Shown: positions 25,876 through 35,596, numbered from the stretch's first letter. The stretch is DNA of 64,000 nt from Kluyvera intermedia (GCF_034424175.1 NZ_CP139986.1:1674001-1738000), one strand, 5' to 3'. The notes: generated by a model from the letters alone, not told the origin. Program-made: numbers and translations.

Positions 25876-27315
25876 ATGAATCTAACTCTGAAAAAAAGCG
25901 CATTGTGTGGTTTACCCCTGCTCATCGCGCTGGCTGGCTGCGCGCCCTCGCATGACATTGGCTCTCCTGTGAAACAGCAGGTTGCGGCTTCTACGATTTC
26001 CACAGAACTCCCTGCGGCGGTAAAAAACGGCTGGCCACAGAGCCAATGGTGGCAGGATTACCACGATACGCAGCTCAATAGCTTAGTGACACGTGCACTG
26101 GCGAATTCGCCGGATATGCAAATTGCCGACCAGCGCATTAAGCTTGCGGAAGCGCAGGCGCGGATGTCGAAGTCATCGCTGGGCCCGGAAGTCGATTTGG
26201 GGGCCAACCTGGAGCGGCAGAAAATGTCGGCTGAAGGTCTGATGGGACCGTTTGCCACCGATGAGGGGGGGAACACCGGACCGTGGTACACCAACGGAAC
26301 CTTTGGCTTAACCGCTGGGTGGGATCTTGACCTGTGGGGGAAAAATCGCGCTCAGGTTGAAGCGCGCATCGGCGAAGTGAAGGCGAAAATGGCTGAGCGG
26401 GCACAAACTAGCGAATTGCTGGCGAGCAGCGTGGCGCGTCTTTACTGGCAGTGGCAGACTGAAGCGGATATCCGCGATGTTTTACAACAGATTAAAACCG
26501 AACAAAATAATATCGTTAACGTCGACACGGCGTTATTCCAGCATGGCATCACCGACTCCGTCGAGGGGGCTGAAAACGACATTAACGTCAGTAAAACCGA
26601 TCAACAGCTGACGGATGTTGAAGGCAGCATGAAAGAGATTGAAGCCCGCCTGATGGCACTGACCAACAGTCAGAGTCAGTCGCTCAATCTACGCAAAACC
26701 AATTTACCTGCGGTGGCGAGCAAAATGCCCGCCACGTTAGGCTATGAACTGCTGGCGCGTCGCCCGGATTTGCAAGAAGCGCATTGGTATATCGAAGCGT
26801 CGCTCAGCGAAGTGGATGCCGCCAAAGCCGCATTCTATCCGGATATTAACCTGATGGCCTTCCTGCAACAGGACGCGTTACATTTAAGCGATTTGTTCCG
26901 CAATTCTGCCCAGCAGATGGGCGTGACAGCCGGATTAACGCTGCCTATCTTTGATAGCGGTCGTCTGAACGCCAATCTGGATATTGCCAGCGCGCAGAAT
27001 AATCTCTCCATCGCCAATTACAACAAAGCGGTGGTTGACGCGGTAAATCAGGTAGCAAAAACCGCAAGCCAGGTCGAAACCTTAATGGCAAAAAACCAGC
27101 AGCAAGCAAAGGTTGAACAAAATGCGCAGCGAGTCGTGAACATGGCGCAGCAGCGGATGAACGTGGGCATTATTCCAGGTTCTAAAGTTAGCCTCGCGAA
27201 GCTTCCGGCGTTGAACGAGCGTATTGATGCGCTGCGTTTACATGGTCAGTGGCTTGACGCCAGTATTCAGCTGACTTCCGCGCTGGGCGGCGGCTATCAC
27301 GTGAGTGAAAAATAA
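25876..27315 (+). CDS. mdtQ: Multidrug efflux outer-membrane lipoprotein MdtQ
   Basis: This 479-residue TolC-like factor of the NodT/OprM type has a lipoprotein signal peptide ending in LAGC (C22) and the paired OEP repeats of the family, including YELLARRPDLQEAHWYIEAS. It would form a trimeric outer-membrane and periplasmic channel. The gene is intact here, whereas it is disrupted in E. coli K-12. No inner-membrane pump or adaptor gene is adjacent, so it must pair with a system encoded elsewhere. No clear Shine-Dalgarno precedes the ATG at 25876. The 338-base AT-rich gap that follows holds a hairpin. Confidence 0.88.
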   Translation: MNLTLKKSALCGLPLLIALAGCAPSHDIGSPVKQQVAASTISTELPAAVKNGWPQSQWWQDYHDTQLNSLVTRALANSPDMQIADQRIKLAEAQARMSKSSLGPEVDLGANLERQKMSAEGLMGPFATDEGGNTGPWYTNGTFGLTAGWDLDLWGKNRAQVEARIGEVKAKMAERAQTSELLASSVARLYWQWQTEADIRDVLQQIKTEQNNIVNVDTALFQHGITDSVEGAENDINVSKTDQQLTDVEGSMKEIEARLMALTNSQSQSLNLRKTNLPAVASKMPATLGYELLARRPDLQEAHWYIEASLSEVDAAKAAFYPDINLMAFLQQDALHLSDLFRNSAQQMGVTAGLTLPIFDSGRLNANLDIASAQNNLSIANYNKAVVDAVNQVAKTASQVETLMAKNQQQAKVEQNAQRVVNMAQQRMNVGIIPGSKVSLAKLPALNERIDALRLHGQWLDASIQLTSALGGGYHVSEK

Positions 27316-27333
27316 CGTTCACTGCTAATCTAT

Positions 27334-27360
27334 TCCCTCTGCATTATGGATGCAGGGGGA
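27334..27360 (+). terminator. Stem-loop after mdtQ
   Basis: TCCCTCTGCAT pairs with ATGCAGGGGGA (one G-T pair) around a 5-base loop, 18 bases after the mdtQ stop. There is no long T-run, so termination is likely but not certain. The rest of the gap (27361-27653) is very AT-rich, and I see no further gene or a convincing operator in it. Confidence 0.6.
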
Positions 27361-27653
27361 ATATGAAAAACCAATATTCATCAAAAATAATATCACCTGC
27401 TAATATACTTCCTCGATATTTAAGTTTTATTTTTATTAAAAATAAATGATTCAATTGTATTAAAACATGTCTGCGATCACGTATTGATATTTAAAGTGAT
27501 GACACCTCGGTCTTTGCGCACTAATATCGCCCTCGCTCCAAATAATATACTTATATAGCAAAGTGCAATCTATTATTTGTTCTATTTATTCTTTATATAT
27601 TACAGCCAGTTCCTCACTGATTTTTTATTAACAAAAAAGCAGAGGACGATTGC

Positions 27654-28334
27654 GTGAAAAAATTAATAACCTTTGGGATGCTGGCACTGGTCAGTGCATC
27701 TGCGAATGCGGTAACGATTGACCTGCGTCATGAATATACGGATGATTCGAAGGCACAGAAGGACAGGGTGCTAATCTCACATCGCTTTGCCAATGGCTTT
27801 GGTTTTTCGGTAGAAGCGAAAAGCAAATCGGGTGGTGAGCATTCAGATAAAGCATTTAATGATATTGTCGATAACGGCAGTGAATATGTTCTGAGCTATC
27901 AATTTTCTGCCGCGCCGGGAATTACGCTACAACCCGGTTTTGCCTTGGAAACATCATCATCAAAAGCCATTTATAAACCTTATATTCGCGGGCAATACAG
28001 TTTTGCGAGCGGTGTCTATATCGCGGCACGTTACCGCTATGAATATGTACGTGATACCGCAATCGGTAAAGATGATGAACATATTAATCGTGGGGATGTA
28101 TGGCTGGGATATAAAACCGGGCCATGGACGTTTGAAGGAAATTATCTGTATAAGAAGAGCGAGGATTATAATCGCTACGACAGCGGTAAAGATGACTACG
28201 AGCTGGATTTAAAAGTGGCTTATAGCATTGATAAAAACTGGAAGCCGTATGCGCAGATAGGTAATGTCTCGGTGAACAGCACCGATGACGATCGCCAGAC
28301 GCGTTTCCGTGTGGGTGTACAGTATTCCTTCTAA
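27654..28334 (+). CDS. KdgM-family oligogalacturonate-type porin
   Basis: This 226-residue protein starts at GTG 27654 with AGAGGA upstream. A signal peptide ends at about residue 19 (ASANA|VTIDLRHEY). The remainder is alternating beta-strand sequence with the KdgM/NanC hallmarks RHEYTDDSKAQKDRVLISHR at the start of the mature protein and a terminal phenylalanine (RVGVQYSF). KdgM porins are 12-stranded monomeric barrels passing acidic oligosaccharides such as oligogalacturonates. The GH28 and TogT-like genes at 35.9-38.9 kb make that substrate plausible. No clear KdgR box was found upstream. Confidence 0.85.
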   Translation: MKKLITFGMLALVSASANAVTIDLRHEYTDDSKAQKDRVLISHRFANGFGFSVEAKSKSGGEHSDKAFNDIVDNGSEYVLSYQFSAAPGITLQPGFALETSSSKAIYKPYIRGQYSFASGVYIAARYRYEYVRDTAIGKDDEHINRGDVWLGYKTGPWTFEGNYLYKKSEDYNRYDSGKDDYELDLKVAYSIDKNWKPYAQIGNVSVNSTDDDRQTRFRVGVQYSF

Positions 28335-28341
28335 GGGGCAG

Positions 28342-28401
28342 TCCCGGCGGCGCTTCGCTTGGCCGGGCTACCTTATCGTGTAGCCCGGACGAGGCCCGCG
28401 T
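28342..28401. repeat. REP pair between the KdgM-like porin gene and yohD
   Basis: Two palindromic units in opposite orientation (28342-28371 and 28381-28401) occupy the short gap between convergent genes. Confidence 0.75.
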
Positions 28402-28974
28402 TTACTCTTGCGGCTGTTTCGCTTCTCGACGCTTCAACCACCAGCGCAGCGCAATCACCAGCACAATCACCAGCACCAGCCAGATAATATGTTTCAGATG
28501 AGCATCAAGATGATGCAACCACGGCCCAATAGCCTCACCGCCTAAATAGCCCAGAGTGGTAAACAGTAGCGCCCAGATAATCGCGCCGACAATATTGAGC
28601 GGTAGAAAAATTTTAGGCGGCAGGCCGCTGGCACCAATAAGCAGCGGCCCAATAACGCGGAAACCGTACATAAATCGCGTACCAATAACAAACAGGTAAG
28701 GGTGGCGTTTAATCAACCGCTGCGCTTTGCGAATACGCGCCTGATGGCGTGAGAAGCGCTTGAGTAACCGCCCGCCGAACCGTCGTCCTAGCAGGTAAAG
28801 CACCTGATCGCCAATCATGCCGCCTAGCGCTACCGAAATCACCACCAGTGGAAATTTTAATAGGCCTTGATGGGCTACCACACCGCCGAGCAGCGTGATG
28901 GTTTCACCTTCTGCCATGCTGCCGATAATCAGTGCGGCATAGCCGTAATGGGAAATCAGGTTATTGATATCCAT
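28402..28974 (-). CDS. yohD: DedA-family inner-membrane protein YohD
   Basis: From ATG 28974 the protein has 190 residues and begins MDINNLISHYGYAALIIGSM, like E. coli YohD. A GTG at 28986 lies closer to the AGGAG ribosome site, so a four-residue extension is possible. The DedA/SNARE-associated region includes GGMIGDQVLYLLGRRFGG and GTRFMYGFRVIGPLLIGAS. DedA proteins act in membrane lipid flipping and proton-motive-force homeostasis. It is divergent from yohC. Confidence 0.92.
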   Translation of the reverse strand: MDINNLISHYGYAALIIGSMAEGETITLLGGVVAHQGLLKFPLVVISVALGGMIGDQVLYLLGRRFGGRLLKRFSRHQARIRKAQRLIKRHPYLFVIGTRFMYGFRVIGPLLIGASGLPPKIFLPLNIVGAIIWALLFTTLGYLGGEAIGPWLHHLDAHLKHIIWLVLVIVLVIALRWWLKRREAKQPQE

Positions 28975-29128
28975 GTAAACACTCACTCCTTACAACCTCA
29001 ATCCTTTAATCATACACCCTGATGAGAAAGGTGCAGGCGCGTCTTATTTTTGGATTGTACATAAAATAATCTATAAGTGTGAATTATACTTAGGGTTACG
29101 TGGTACGAAGCCGTGATGAGGAGGCGTT

Positions 29129-29716
29129 ATGAACCATGTATGGGGACTCTTCTCCCACCCTGATATAGAGATGCATGTTATTCGCAGTGAGAACGAAACT
29201 GTTTCTCACCACTTTGTCCACCATGTCCTGGTGATGGCTGCCATCCCGGTGATCTGTGCATTTATCGGCACCACCCAGCTTGGCTGGAACTTCGGTGACG
29301 GCGCTGTGGTCAGGCTATCGTTGATGACCGGCCTTGGGCTGGCAGTATTGTTTTATGCACTGATGCTGGTGGGTGTGGCAGTCATGGGACGGGTTATCTG
29401 GTGGATGGCGCGTCACTATCCGAATCGGCCTTCGCTCAAACGCTGTATGGTGTTCGCCGGTTATGTGGCGACTCCACTCTTTTTGAGCGGTATTGTTGCG
29501 CTGTATCCGTTGGTCTGGCTCTGCGCGCTTGTCGGTACGGTTGCGTTGTTTTACACCGGGTATCTGTTGTATGTCGGCATCCCAACCTTCCTGAATATTA
29601 ACCGCGAAGAGGGGTTAAGCTTTGCCAGTTCGACGCTGGCGATTGGCGTGTTGGTACTGGAAGTTCTGCTGGCGCTGACGGTTGTCCTGTGGGGTTACGG
29701 CTATCGCTTGTTCTGA
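29129..29716 (+). CDS. yohC: YohC, Yip1-domain inner-membrane protein
   Basis: This 195-residue protein has about five hydrophobic helices and a short cytoplasmic N-terminus (MNHVWGLFSHPDIEMHVIRS) matching E. coli YohC. It carries the Yip1 domain fold by family membership. Function is unknown. An AGGAGGC ribosome site precedes the ATG. A stem-loop follows at 29726-29763. Confidence 0.9.
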   Translation: MNHVWGLFSHPDIEMHVIRSENETVSHHFVHHVLVMAAIPVICAFIGTTQLGWNFGDGAVVRLSLMTGLGLAVLFYALMLVGVAVMGRVIWWMARHYPNRPSLKRCMVFAGYVATPLFLSGIVALYPLVWLCALVGTVALFYTGYLLYVGIPTFLNINREEGLSFASSTLAIGVLVLEVLLALTVVLWGYGYRLF

Positions 29717-29725
29717 CGCCTGAAA

Positions 29726-29763
29726 TGCATTGTTGGTGTGAATTTAACTCCACCAGCAATGCA
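29726..29763 (+). terminator. Stem-loop after yohC
   Basis: TGCATTGTTGGTG pairs with CACCAGCAATGCA with one G-T pair. The loop is about 12 bases and only a short T/A stretch follows. It probably ends the yohC transcript. Confidence 0.55.
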
Positions 29764-29895
29764 GCATTTATTCACTATTCTTTTCTGGCAGATTTCTCGC
29801 TGCGCGCGCTATGATGAGCTATTCCGCTTCGTGACCACCAGGCACGAGGCGGTTGTCTATCATAATGTGCATAAATAACTACCAGAATACTCATC

Positions 29896-30849
29896 ATGCA
29901 GAAATTTCGCGTTTCCCTGCTCAGCCTGGCTCTTGTGCTGGCTGTGCCTTTTGCGCCTGAGGCGAGCGCCAAAACGGCCGTATCCGCCGTGGCCTCGCAC
30001 CCGGATATTGCTTCCGGTAGCGCAATGATCGTCGATCTGAATACCAATAAAATCATTTATGCTAACCAGCCGGATCTGGTGCGCCCAATGGCCTCTATCA
30101 CTAAAGTGATGACGGCGATGGTGGTGCTGGATGCGCATCTGCCGTTGGATGAAATACTGACGGTTGATATCAGCCAAACGCCGGAGATGAAAGGTATCTA
30201 CTCTCGTGTGCGTTTGAACAGCCAAATCAGCCGTAAAAATATGCTGTTGCTGGCGTTGATGTCGTCGGAAAACCGTGCGGCGGCAAGCCTTGCCCACCAT
30301 TATCCGGGTGGCTATAACGCATTTATCCGCGCGATGAATGCGAAAGCGAAAGCGCTGGGCATGACCCGCACGCGTTATGTTGAGCCGACGGGGTTGTCGA
30401 TTCACAACGTTTCAACCGCGCGTGATTTGACCAAACTGCTGATTGCCACCAAACAGTATCCGCTGATTGGTCAGTTGAGCACCACCAAAGAAGATACCGC
30501 GACCTTTGCGCATCCGGCTTATACGCTGCCATTTCGTAACACCAACCACCTGGTATACCGCGATAACTGGAGCATCCAGTTGACCAAAACCGGCTTTACC
30601 AATGCGGCAGGCCACTGTCTGGTGATGCGCACCGTGATGAACAATCGCCCGGTCGCCATGGTGGTGATGGACGCATTCGGCAAATATACCCACTTTGCTG
30701 ACGCTAGCCGTCTGCGCACATGGGTTGAAACCGGCAAAGTGATGCCCGTTCCTGCGGCTGCGTTGAGTTATAAGAAGCAAAAAGAGGCCGAGGTGGAAGG
30801 CAATATTGCCAAAGCCCAGCTAAGCGGACAGACCACCCAGGACGATTAA
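29896..30849 (+). CDS. pbpG: D-alanyl-D-alanine endopeptidase (penicillin-binding protein 7)
   Basis: This 317-residue periplasmic enzyme has a signal peptide ending at about residue 25 (APEASA|KTAV). The three active-site motifs of low-molecular-mass PBPs are present: S67-I-T-K70, S124-E-N126 and K-T-G in SIQLTKTGFTN. PBP7 cuts D-Ala-meso-DAP cross-links in murein, supporting cell-wall remodelling and separation. The length and sequence match E. coli PbpG apart from a more divergent C-terminal tail. REP units follow. Confidence 0.95.
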   Translation: MQKFRVSLLSLALVLAVPFAPEASAKTAVSAVASHPDIASGSAMIVDLNTNKIIYANQPDLVRPMASITKVMTAMVVLDAHLPLDEILTVDISQTPEMKGIYSRVRLNSQISRKNMLLLALMSSENRAAASLAHHYPGGYNAFIRAMNAKAKALGMTRTRYVEPTGLSIHNVSTARDLTKLLIATKQYPLIGQLSTTKEDTATFAHPAYTLPFRNTNHLVYRDNWSIQLTKTGFTNAAGHCLVMRTVMNNRPVAMVVMDAFGKYTHFADASRLRTWVETGKVMPVPAAALSYKKQKEAEVEGNIAKAQLSGQTTQDD

Positions 30850-30860
30850 CCGCCAGGTTG

Positions 30861-31005
30861 TAGCCCGGCCAAGCGCACCGCCGCCGGGAAGGCACCGAGC
30901 TTCCCCGGGGGCGGCGTAAACGCCTCGCCCGGGCTACGAGCCTGGTGACCTGGCCGCACGCAAGCGGCGCATCTTGTAGCCCGGCCAAGCGCAGCGCCGC
31001 CGGGA
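30861..31005. repeat. REP cluster between pbpG and dld
   Basis: Three units at 30861-30889, 30907-30938 and 30977-31005 alternate between the two element variants seen elsewhere. They separate the convergent pbpG and dld genes. Confidence 0.78.
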
Positions 31006-31022
31006 CGTTCACCGAAATCCCA

Positions 31023-32744
31023 TTACGCGTCGTTTTTCTCGCCCCAGTATTTCAGCTTACTGGTTTTACCGATCCCTGGGTTCATGCTGTTCGTCGGATC
31101 GTTGTCACGATAATGACGTTGCAGATTCTCGTCGGCTTCATACAGATGCCCCACGTTATGCTCCGCCGGATATTGCGCGCCGCGCTCGCGCAGCAGCACC
31201 AACATTTGCTCTTTCAGATCATGCGGATCCACGCCTTTTTTAACGATGTAATCCTGGTGGAAAACGTGACACATAAAGTGACCGTAATAGAGCTTATACA
31301 CCAGCTTGTCGTTGATTTCCGGCGGTAAATGCTCAAACCATTCGGTATCGTTCCGGCGCAGCGCAATATCCAGCGCCAGAATATCTTCCACCTCATCGGC
31401 ATGAACGGCCTGATAACGAATGGCCGCGCCAGCCGCGGCGAAACGGTGCAGGAATGCTTTGCTGCCTTCTTCCGGCGTACAGGCGAAGAAGTCGCCCTCA
31501 GCCGTTTTAAAGTACTCGGCAAGCCAGGTCTGTGCTTCATCAATACCCTCGCCGGACATCTTCAGCAGCAGGTGATGCTCATATTTATCACGCCAGGTTT
31601 TCATCCGCTGCGGCAGATGCGCGGGGAAAGCGTGGCCGAGTTTCTGCATAAAGCGGTCGGTGAAGTGCGGTTTAAATAACGACACTTTCTCCAGCGCCGC
31701 ATCGGCACGGCCTTTTAGCGTGAAGAAGAACGGCATTTTGTCGGTGCCGAGCTTGTCGATCATCAAGAAGGTGTCTTTCCCGTACTGCTCAGCAATATCG
31801 TAAATATCACGGTGCATGTATTCACCCGCCACCGGCAGGTTTTTGAATTCAGCCAGAATATGGCGGCGAATTTCGGTGAGCACGTCCGGCTGGTTGGTGC
31901 CGATATAGAACACCTGCTGACGTTTTTCTGCCGGGAAGGTATCAAGACGCACCGCAAACACCGCCAGCTTGCCTGCACAGCCGGAAGATTCGAACAACCG
32001 CTCAGGGTCAGCGTTGTAACGGGCCGGGGTATCCGCATTAACATCACGTACGCGGTTCACGTAGTCGTAATCGTGCGCATGACGGCCATCGTGGCGCACA
32101 TCGCCATCGGTCACACGTTCGTCGTCGAGCTTGCTTAAAATTTGCTCCGGCGTTTCACCCAGATCGATCCCCAGATGGTTCACCAGCGTCAGTTTGCCTT
32201 GCTCATCAATACGCGCAAACAGCGACATTTCGGTATACGCCGGGCCGCGCTGCACCAGAGAGCCGCCGGAGTTATTACAGATGCCACCGATAACCGACGC
32301 GCCAATACATGAAGAACCAATCACCGAATGCGGTTCGCGACCTAACGGTTTCAGCGCTTTTTCCAGCGAATAAAGGGTGGTACCCGGCCATGCCAGTACC
32401 TGCTCGCCTTTATCCAGCAGGTGCAGCTTATCCAGACGCAGAGTGCTGATAATAATGATATCGCGGTCATAGTCGTTGCCGCTTGGGGTCGAACCTTCGG
32501 TCAGACCGGTGTTGGCGGCCTGCATCAGAATGATTTTGTCTGCCGCGACGCAGGCACTCAGCACACGCCACAGTTCCAGCAGTGAGCCAGGGAAGACCAC
32601 GGCCAGGGCATCGCCGTGACCGGAACGAAAGCCTTTGCGATAGCGAGCAGTTTTAGCGGGGTCGGTCAGCAGGTGAGCGTGACCAACCAGGCGGGAGAGT
32701 TCGTTAATCAACGCGTTATTATCGTTTGTAGTTTGAGAAGACAT
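31023..32744 (-). CDS. dld: D-lactate dehydrogenase (quinone), FAD-linked
   Basis: Starting at 32744, with AAGGAGTGGAG upstream, gives 573 residues, near the E. coli Dld length (571). The frame extends to 32768, but those residues are not conserved. The FAD-binding PCMH domain (about 40-215) includes NTGLTEGSTPSGNDYDRD and SVIGGICNNSGGSLVQRGPA. The membrane-binding C-terminal domain includes YYGHFMCHVFHQDYIVKKG. It is a peripheral inner-membrane enzyme passing electrons from D-lactate to ubiquinone. It is divergent from bglX. Confidence 0.96.
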   Translation of the reverse strand: MSSQTTNDNNALINELSRLVGHAHLLTDPAKTARYRKGFRSGHGDALAVVFPGSLLELWRVLSACVAADKIILMQAANTGLTEGSTPSGNDYDRDIIIISTLRLDKLHLLDKGEQVLAWPGTTLYSLEKALKPLGREPHSVIGSSCIGASVIGGICNNSGGSLVQRGPAYTEMSLFARIDEQGKLTLVNHLGIDLGETPEQILSKLDDERVTDGDVRHDGRHAHDYDYVNRVRDVNADTPARYNADPERLFESSGCAGKLAVFAVRLDTFPAEKRQQVFYIGTNQPDVLTEIRRHILAEFKNLPVAGEYMHRDIYDIAEQYGKDTFLMIDKLGTDKMPFFFTLKGRADAALEKVSLFKPHFTDRFMQKLGHAFPAHLPQRMKTWRDKYEHHLLLKMSGEGIDEAQTWLAEYFKTAEGDFFACTPEEGSKAFLHRFAAAGAAIRYQAVHADEVEDILALDIALRRNDTEWFEHLPPEINDKLVYKLYYGHFMCHVFHQDYIVKKGVDPHDLKEQMLVLLRERGAQYPAEHNVGHLYEADENLQRHYRDNDPTNSMNPGIGKTSKLKYWGEKNDA

Positions 32745-32944
32745 TCTCCACTCCTTGTGGTGGGACAAATTTGTCGCCTTTAAGAATAGCGCTTTGTATG
32801 ATCATTTGGTGAGTGAATGTTTCAGAAAATCAGACAATAAACCTTCGCTTTCTATAACGTCGTCCTTTAAGTTTATGGCAAACTGCGTTTTTTCATCGAC
32901 TCTTGCCGCTTAAATCGGCTCGCACTCAAAGAGACTATAAGAAT

Positions 32945-35242
32945 ATGAAATGGCTATTATCTGTTAGCGTCGCCGTGAGCCTGGCGCTGCAACCCGCTCT
33001 GGCGGAGGATCTGTTCGGCAACCATCCGCTGACGCCAGAGGCGCGCGATGCGTTTGTGACTGAGCTGCTTAAGAAGATGACCGTCGATGAAAAAATCGGC
33101 CAATTACGCCTGATTAGCGTCGGCCCGGATAATCCAAAAGAAGCCATCCGCGAGATGATTAAAGATAGCCAGGTCGGGGCAATCTTTAACACCGTTACCC
33201 GTAAGGACATCCGCGCGATGCAGGATCAGGTGATGTCGCTGAGCCGCCTGAAAATCCCACTGTTCTTTGCCTACGATGTGGTTCACGGTCAGCGTACCGT
33301 CTTCCCGATTAGCTTAGGGTTGGCCTCAACCTTTAACCTTGATGCCGTGAAAACTGTTGGCCGCGTCTCAGCCTATGAAGCGGCGGATGACGGTCTGAAC
33401 ATGACCTGGGCGCCGATGGTCGATGTCTCGCGTGATCCGCGCTGGGGTCGTGCTTCCGAAGGGTTTGGCGAAGACACTTATTTAACCTCCATCATGGGCG
33501 AAACCATGGTGAGTGCCATGCAGGGCAAAAGCCCGGCAGACCGCTATTCAGTGATGACCAGCGTCAAGCACTTCGCTGCTTACGGTGCGGTTGAAGGCGG
33601 TAAAGAGTACAACACCGTCGACATGAGCTCCCAGCGCCTGTTTAACGACTATATGCCACCGTACAAAGCCGGACTGGATGCCGGGAGCGGGGCGGTAATG
33701 ATTGGCCTGAATTCACTCAACGGCACGCCTGCGACCTCGGACGCATGGCTGCTCAAAGATGTACTGCGTAATCAGTGGGGCTTTAAAGGCATCACCGTTT
33801 CCGATCACGGGGCGATTAAAGAGCTGATTAAGCACGGCACAGCCGCTGATCCGGAAGATGCGGTACGCGTGGCGCTCAAATCCGGCATTGATATGAGTAT
33901 GAGCGACGAGTACTACAGCAAGTATCTGCCAGGGCTTGTGAAATCTGGCAAGGTGACGATGGCGGAACTGGACGATGCGACGCGCCACGTGCTGAACGTG
34001 AAGTACGATATGGGCTTATTTAACGACCCGTATAGCCATTTGGGGCCGAAAGATTCAGACCCGCAGGACACCAATGCTGAAAGCCGTCTGCACCGTCCGG
34101 AAGCGCGTGAAGTCGCGCGTCAGAGTCTGGTGCTGTTGAAAAACCGTCAGGAAACGCTGCCGCTGAAGAAAAATGCCACCGTGGCCGTCGTCGGCCCGCT
34201 GGCGGATAGCCAACGTGACGTGATGGGCAGTTGGTCTGCCGCAGGTGTCGCCGGGCAGTCGGTGACGGTGCTGAGCGGTATCAAAAACGTGATGGCGGGC
34301 GAGGGCAAAGTGCTGTACGCCAAAGGTGCAAACGCCACTGATGACAAAGGGATTGTCGATTTCCTCAACCAGTATGAAGAAGCGGTGAAAGTTGACCCGC
34401 GTGCGCCGCAGACGATGATTGATGAAGCGGTTGCTGCCGCGAAGCAGTCTGACGTGGTGGTCGCGGTGGTCGGTGAAGCACAGGGGATGGCGCACGAAGC
34501 CTCCAGCCGTACCGAGCTCTCGATTCCAAAAAGTCAGCAGGACCTAATTGCCGCGCTGAAAGCCACCGGCAAACCGCTGGTGCTGGTGCTGATGAACGGT
34601 CGCCCGCTGACGCTGGTGAAAGAAGATCAGCAGGCTGATGCTATTCTGGAAACTTGGTTTGCCGGTACTGAGGGCGGTAACGCCATCGCCGACGTGCTGT
34701 TTGGCGACTACAACCCGTCGGGCAAACTGCCGATGTCCTTCCCGCGCTCCGTTGGGCAAATCCCACAGTACTACAGCCACCTGAACACTGGTCGTCCGTA
34801 TAATGCCGATAAGCCGAACAAATACACCTCGCGCTACTTTGACGAGGCCAACGGCCCGCTGTATCCGTTTGGTTATGGCCTGAGCTACACCACGTTCACC
34901 GTGTCTGATGTGAAACTTTCGGCACCAACGATGAAGGCCAACGGCAGCGTGACGGCGAGCGTCCAGGTGACGAATACCGGTAAACGTGAAGGGGCCACGG
35001 TGATTCAGATGTATCTGCAGGATGTGACTGCCTCGATGAGTCGTCCGGTGAAACAACTGAAAGGGTTTGAGAAAGTGACGTTGAAGCCGGGTGCAACGCA
35101 GACCGTTAGCTTCCCAATTGACGTTGAACAACTGAAATTCTGGAATCAGCAGATGAAGTATGCAGCGGAGCCTGGCAAGTTTAATGTCTTTATCGGCGTG
35201 GATTCTGCGCGCGTGAAACAGGGTGAGTTCGAGCTGCAGTAA
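32945..35242 (+). CDS. bglX: Periplasmic beta-glucosidase BglX
   Basis: From ATG 32945 the protein has 765 residues, as in E. coli BglX; the upstream extension to 32903 is not conserved. A signal peptide ends at about residue 20 (LQPALA). The GH3 N-terminal domain holds the nucleophile D287 in ITVSDHGAIKEL and KHFAAYGAVEGG. The GH3 C-terminal domain and a fibronectin-III-like domain (from about 660, FGYGLSYTTF) follow. It removes terminal beta-D-glucose from oligosaccharides in the periplasm. The 75-bp tandem array begins just after the stop. Confidence 0.96.
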   Translation: MKWLLSVSVAVSLALQPALAEDLFGNHPLTPEARDAFVTELLKKMTVDEKIGQLRLISVGPDNPKEAIREMIKDSQVGAIFNTVTRKDIRAMQDQVMSLSRLKIPLFFAYDVVHGQRTVFPISLGLASTFNLDAVKTVGRVSAYEAADDGLNMTWAPMVDVSRDPRWGRASEGFGEDTYLTSIMGETMVSAMQGKSPADRYSVMTSVKHFAAYGAVEGGKEYNTVDMSSQRLFNDYMPPYKAGLDAGSGAVMIGLNSLNGTPATSDAWLLKDVLRNQWGFKGITVSDHGAIKELIKHGTAADPEDAVRVALKSGIDMSMSDEYYSKYLPGLVKSGKVTMAELDDATRHVLNVKYDMGLFNDPYSHLGPKDSDPQDTNAESRLHRPEAREVARQSLVLLKNRQETLPLKKNATVAVVGPLADSQRDVMGSWSAAGVAGQSVTVLSGIKNVMAGEGKVLYAKGANATDDKGIVDFLNQYEEAVKVDPRAPQTMIDEAVAAAKQSDVVVAVVGEAQGMAHEASSRTELSIPKSQQDLIAALKATGKPLVLVLMNGRPLTLVKEDQQADAILETWFAGTEGGNAIADVLFGDYNPSGKLPMSFPRSVGQIPQYYSHLNTGRPYNADKPNKYTSRYFDEANGPLYPFGYGLSYTTFTVSDVKLSAPTMKANGSVTASVQVTNTGKREGATVIQMYLQDVTASMSRPVKQLKGFEKVTLKPGATQTVSFPIDVEQLKFWNQQMKYAAEPGKFNVFIGVDSARVKQGEFELQ

Positions 35243-35248
35243 GGTTTA

Positions 35249-35596
35249 CCCTCACCCCGGCCCTCTCCCTATAAGGGAGAGGGAGTGTGCACACCTCGGA
35301 TCAGAGTGCTAGCATTCAGACGACTCGTAACAGTTCCCTCTCCCTATCAGGGAGAAGGAGTGTGCTCTCCTCGGATCAGAGTGCTAGCATTCAGACGACT
35401 CGTAACGGTCCCTTCTCCCTATCAGGGAGAAGGAGTGTGCACACCTCGGATCAGAGTACTAGCATTCAGACGACTCGTAACGGTCCCCTCTCCCTATCAG
35501 GGAGAGGGGGTGTGCACACCTCGGATCAGAGTGCTAGCATTCAGACGACTCGTAACGGTTCCCTCTCCCCCCGGGGAGAGGGCTAGGGTGAGGGGG
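35249..35596. repeat. Palindromic element containing 75-bp tandem array (about 4.2 copies)
   Basis: Units start at 35261, 35336, 35411, 35486 and 35561 (partial), exactly 75 bp apart. Each has a hairpin (TCTCCCTATCAGGGAGA) and a 50-odd base linker containing CTCGGATCAGAGTGCTAGCA, with one to four differences between copies. The outer ends are the two arms of one larger palindrome: left ccctcaccccggccctctcc at 35249 and right ggagagggctagggtgaggg near 35575. As 75 is a multiple of three, two forward frames stay open through the array (from 35285 and 35287), but neither looks like a real gene. Confidence 0.85.

Noticed and set aside
27361..27653. KdgR operator upstream of the KdgM-like porin
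   Set aside because: The AT-rich region contains partial TGATTCA/TTGTATTA symmetry, but nothing close to the full KdgR consensus.
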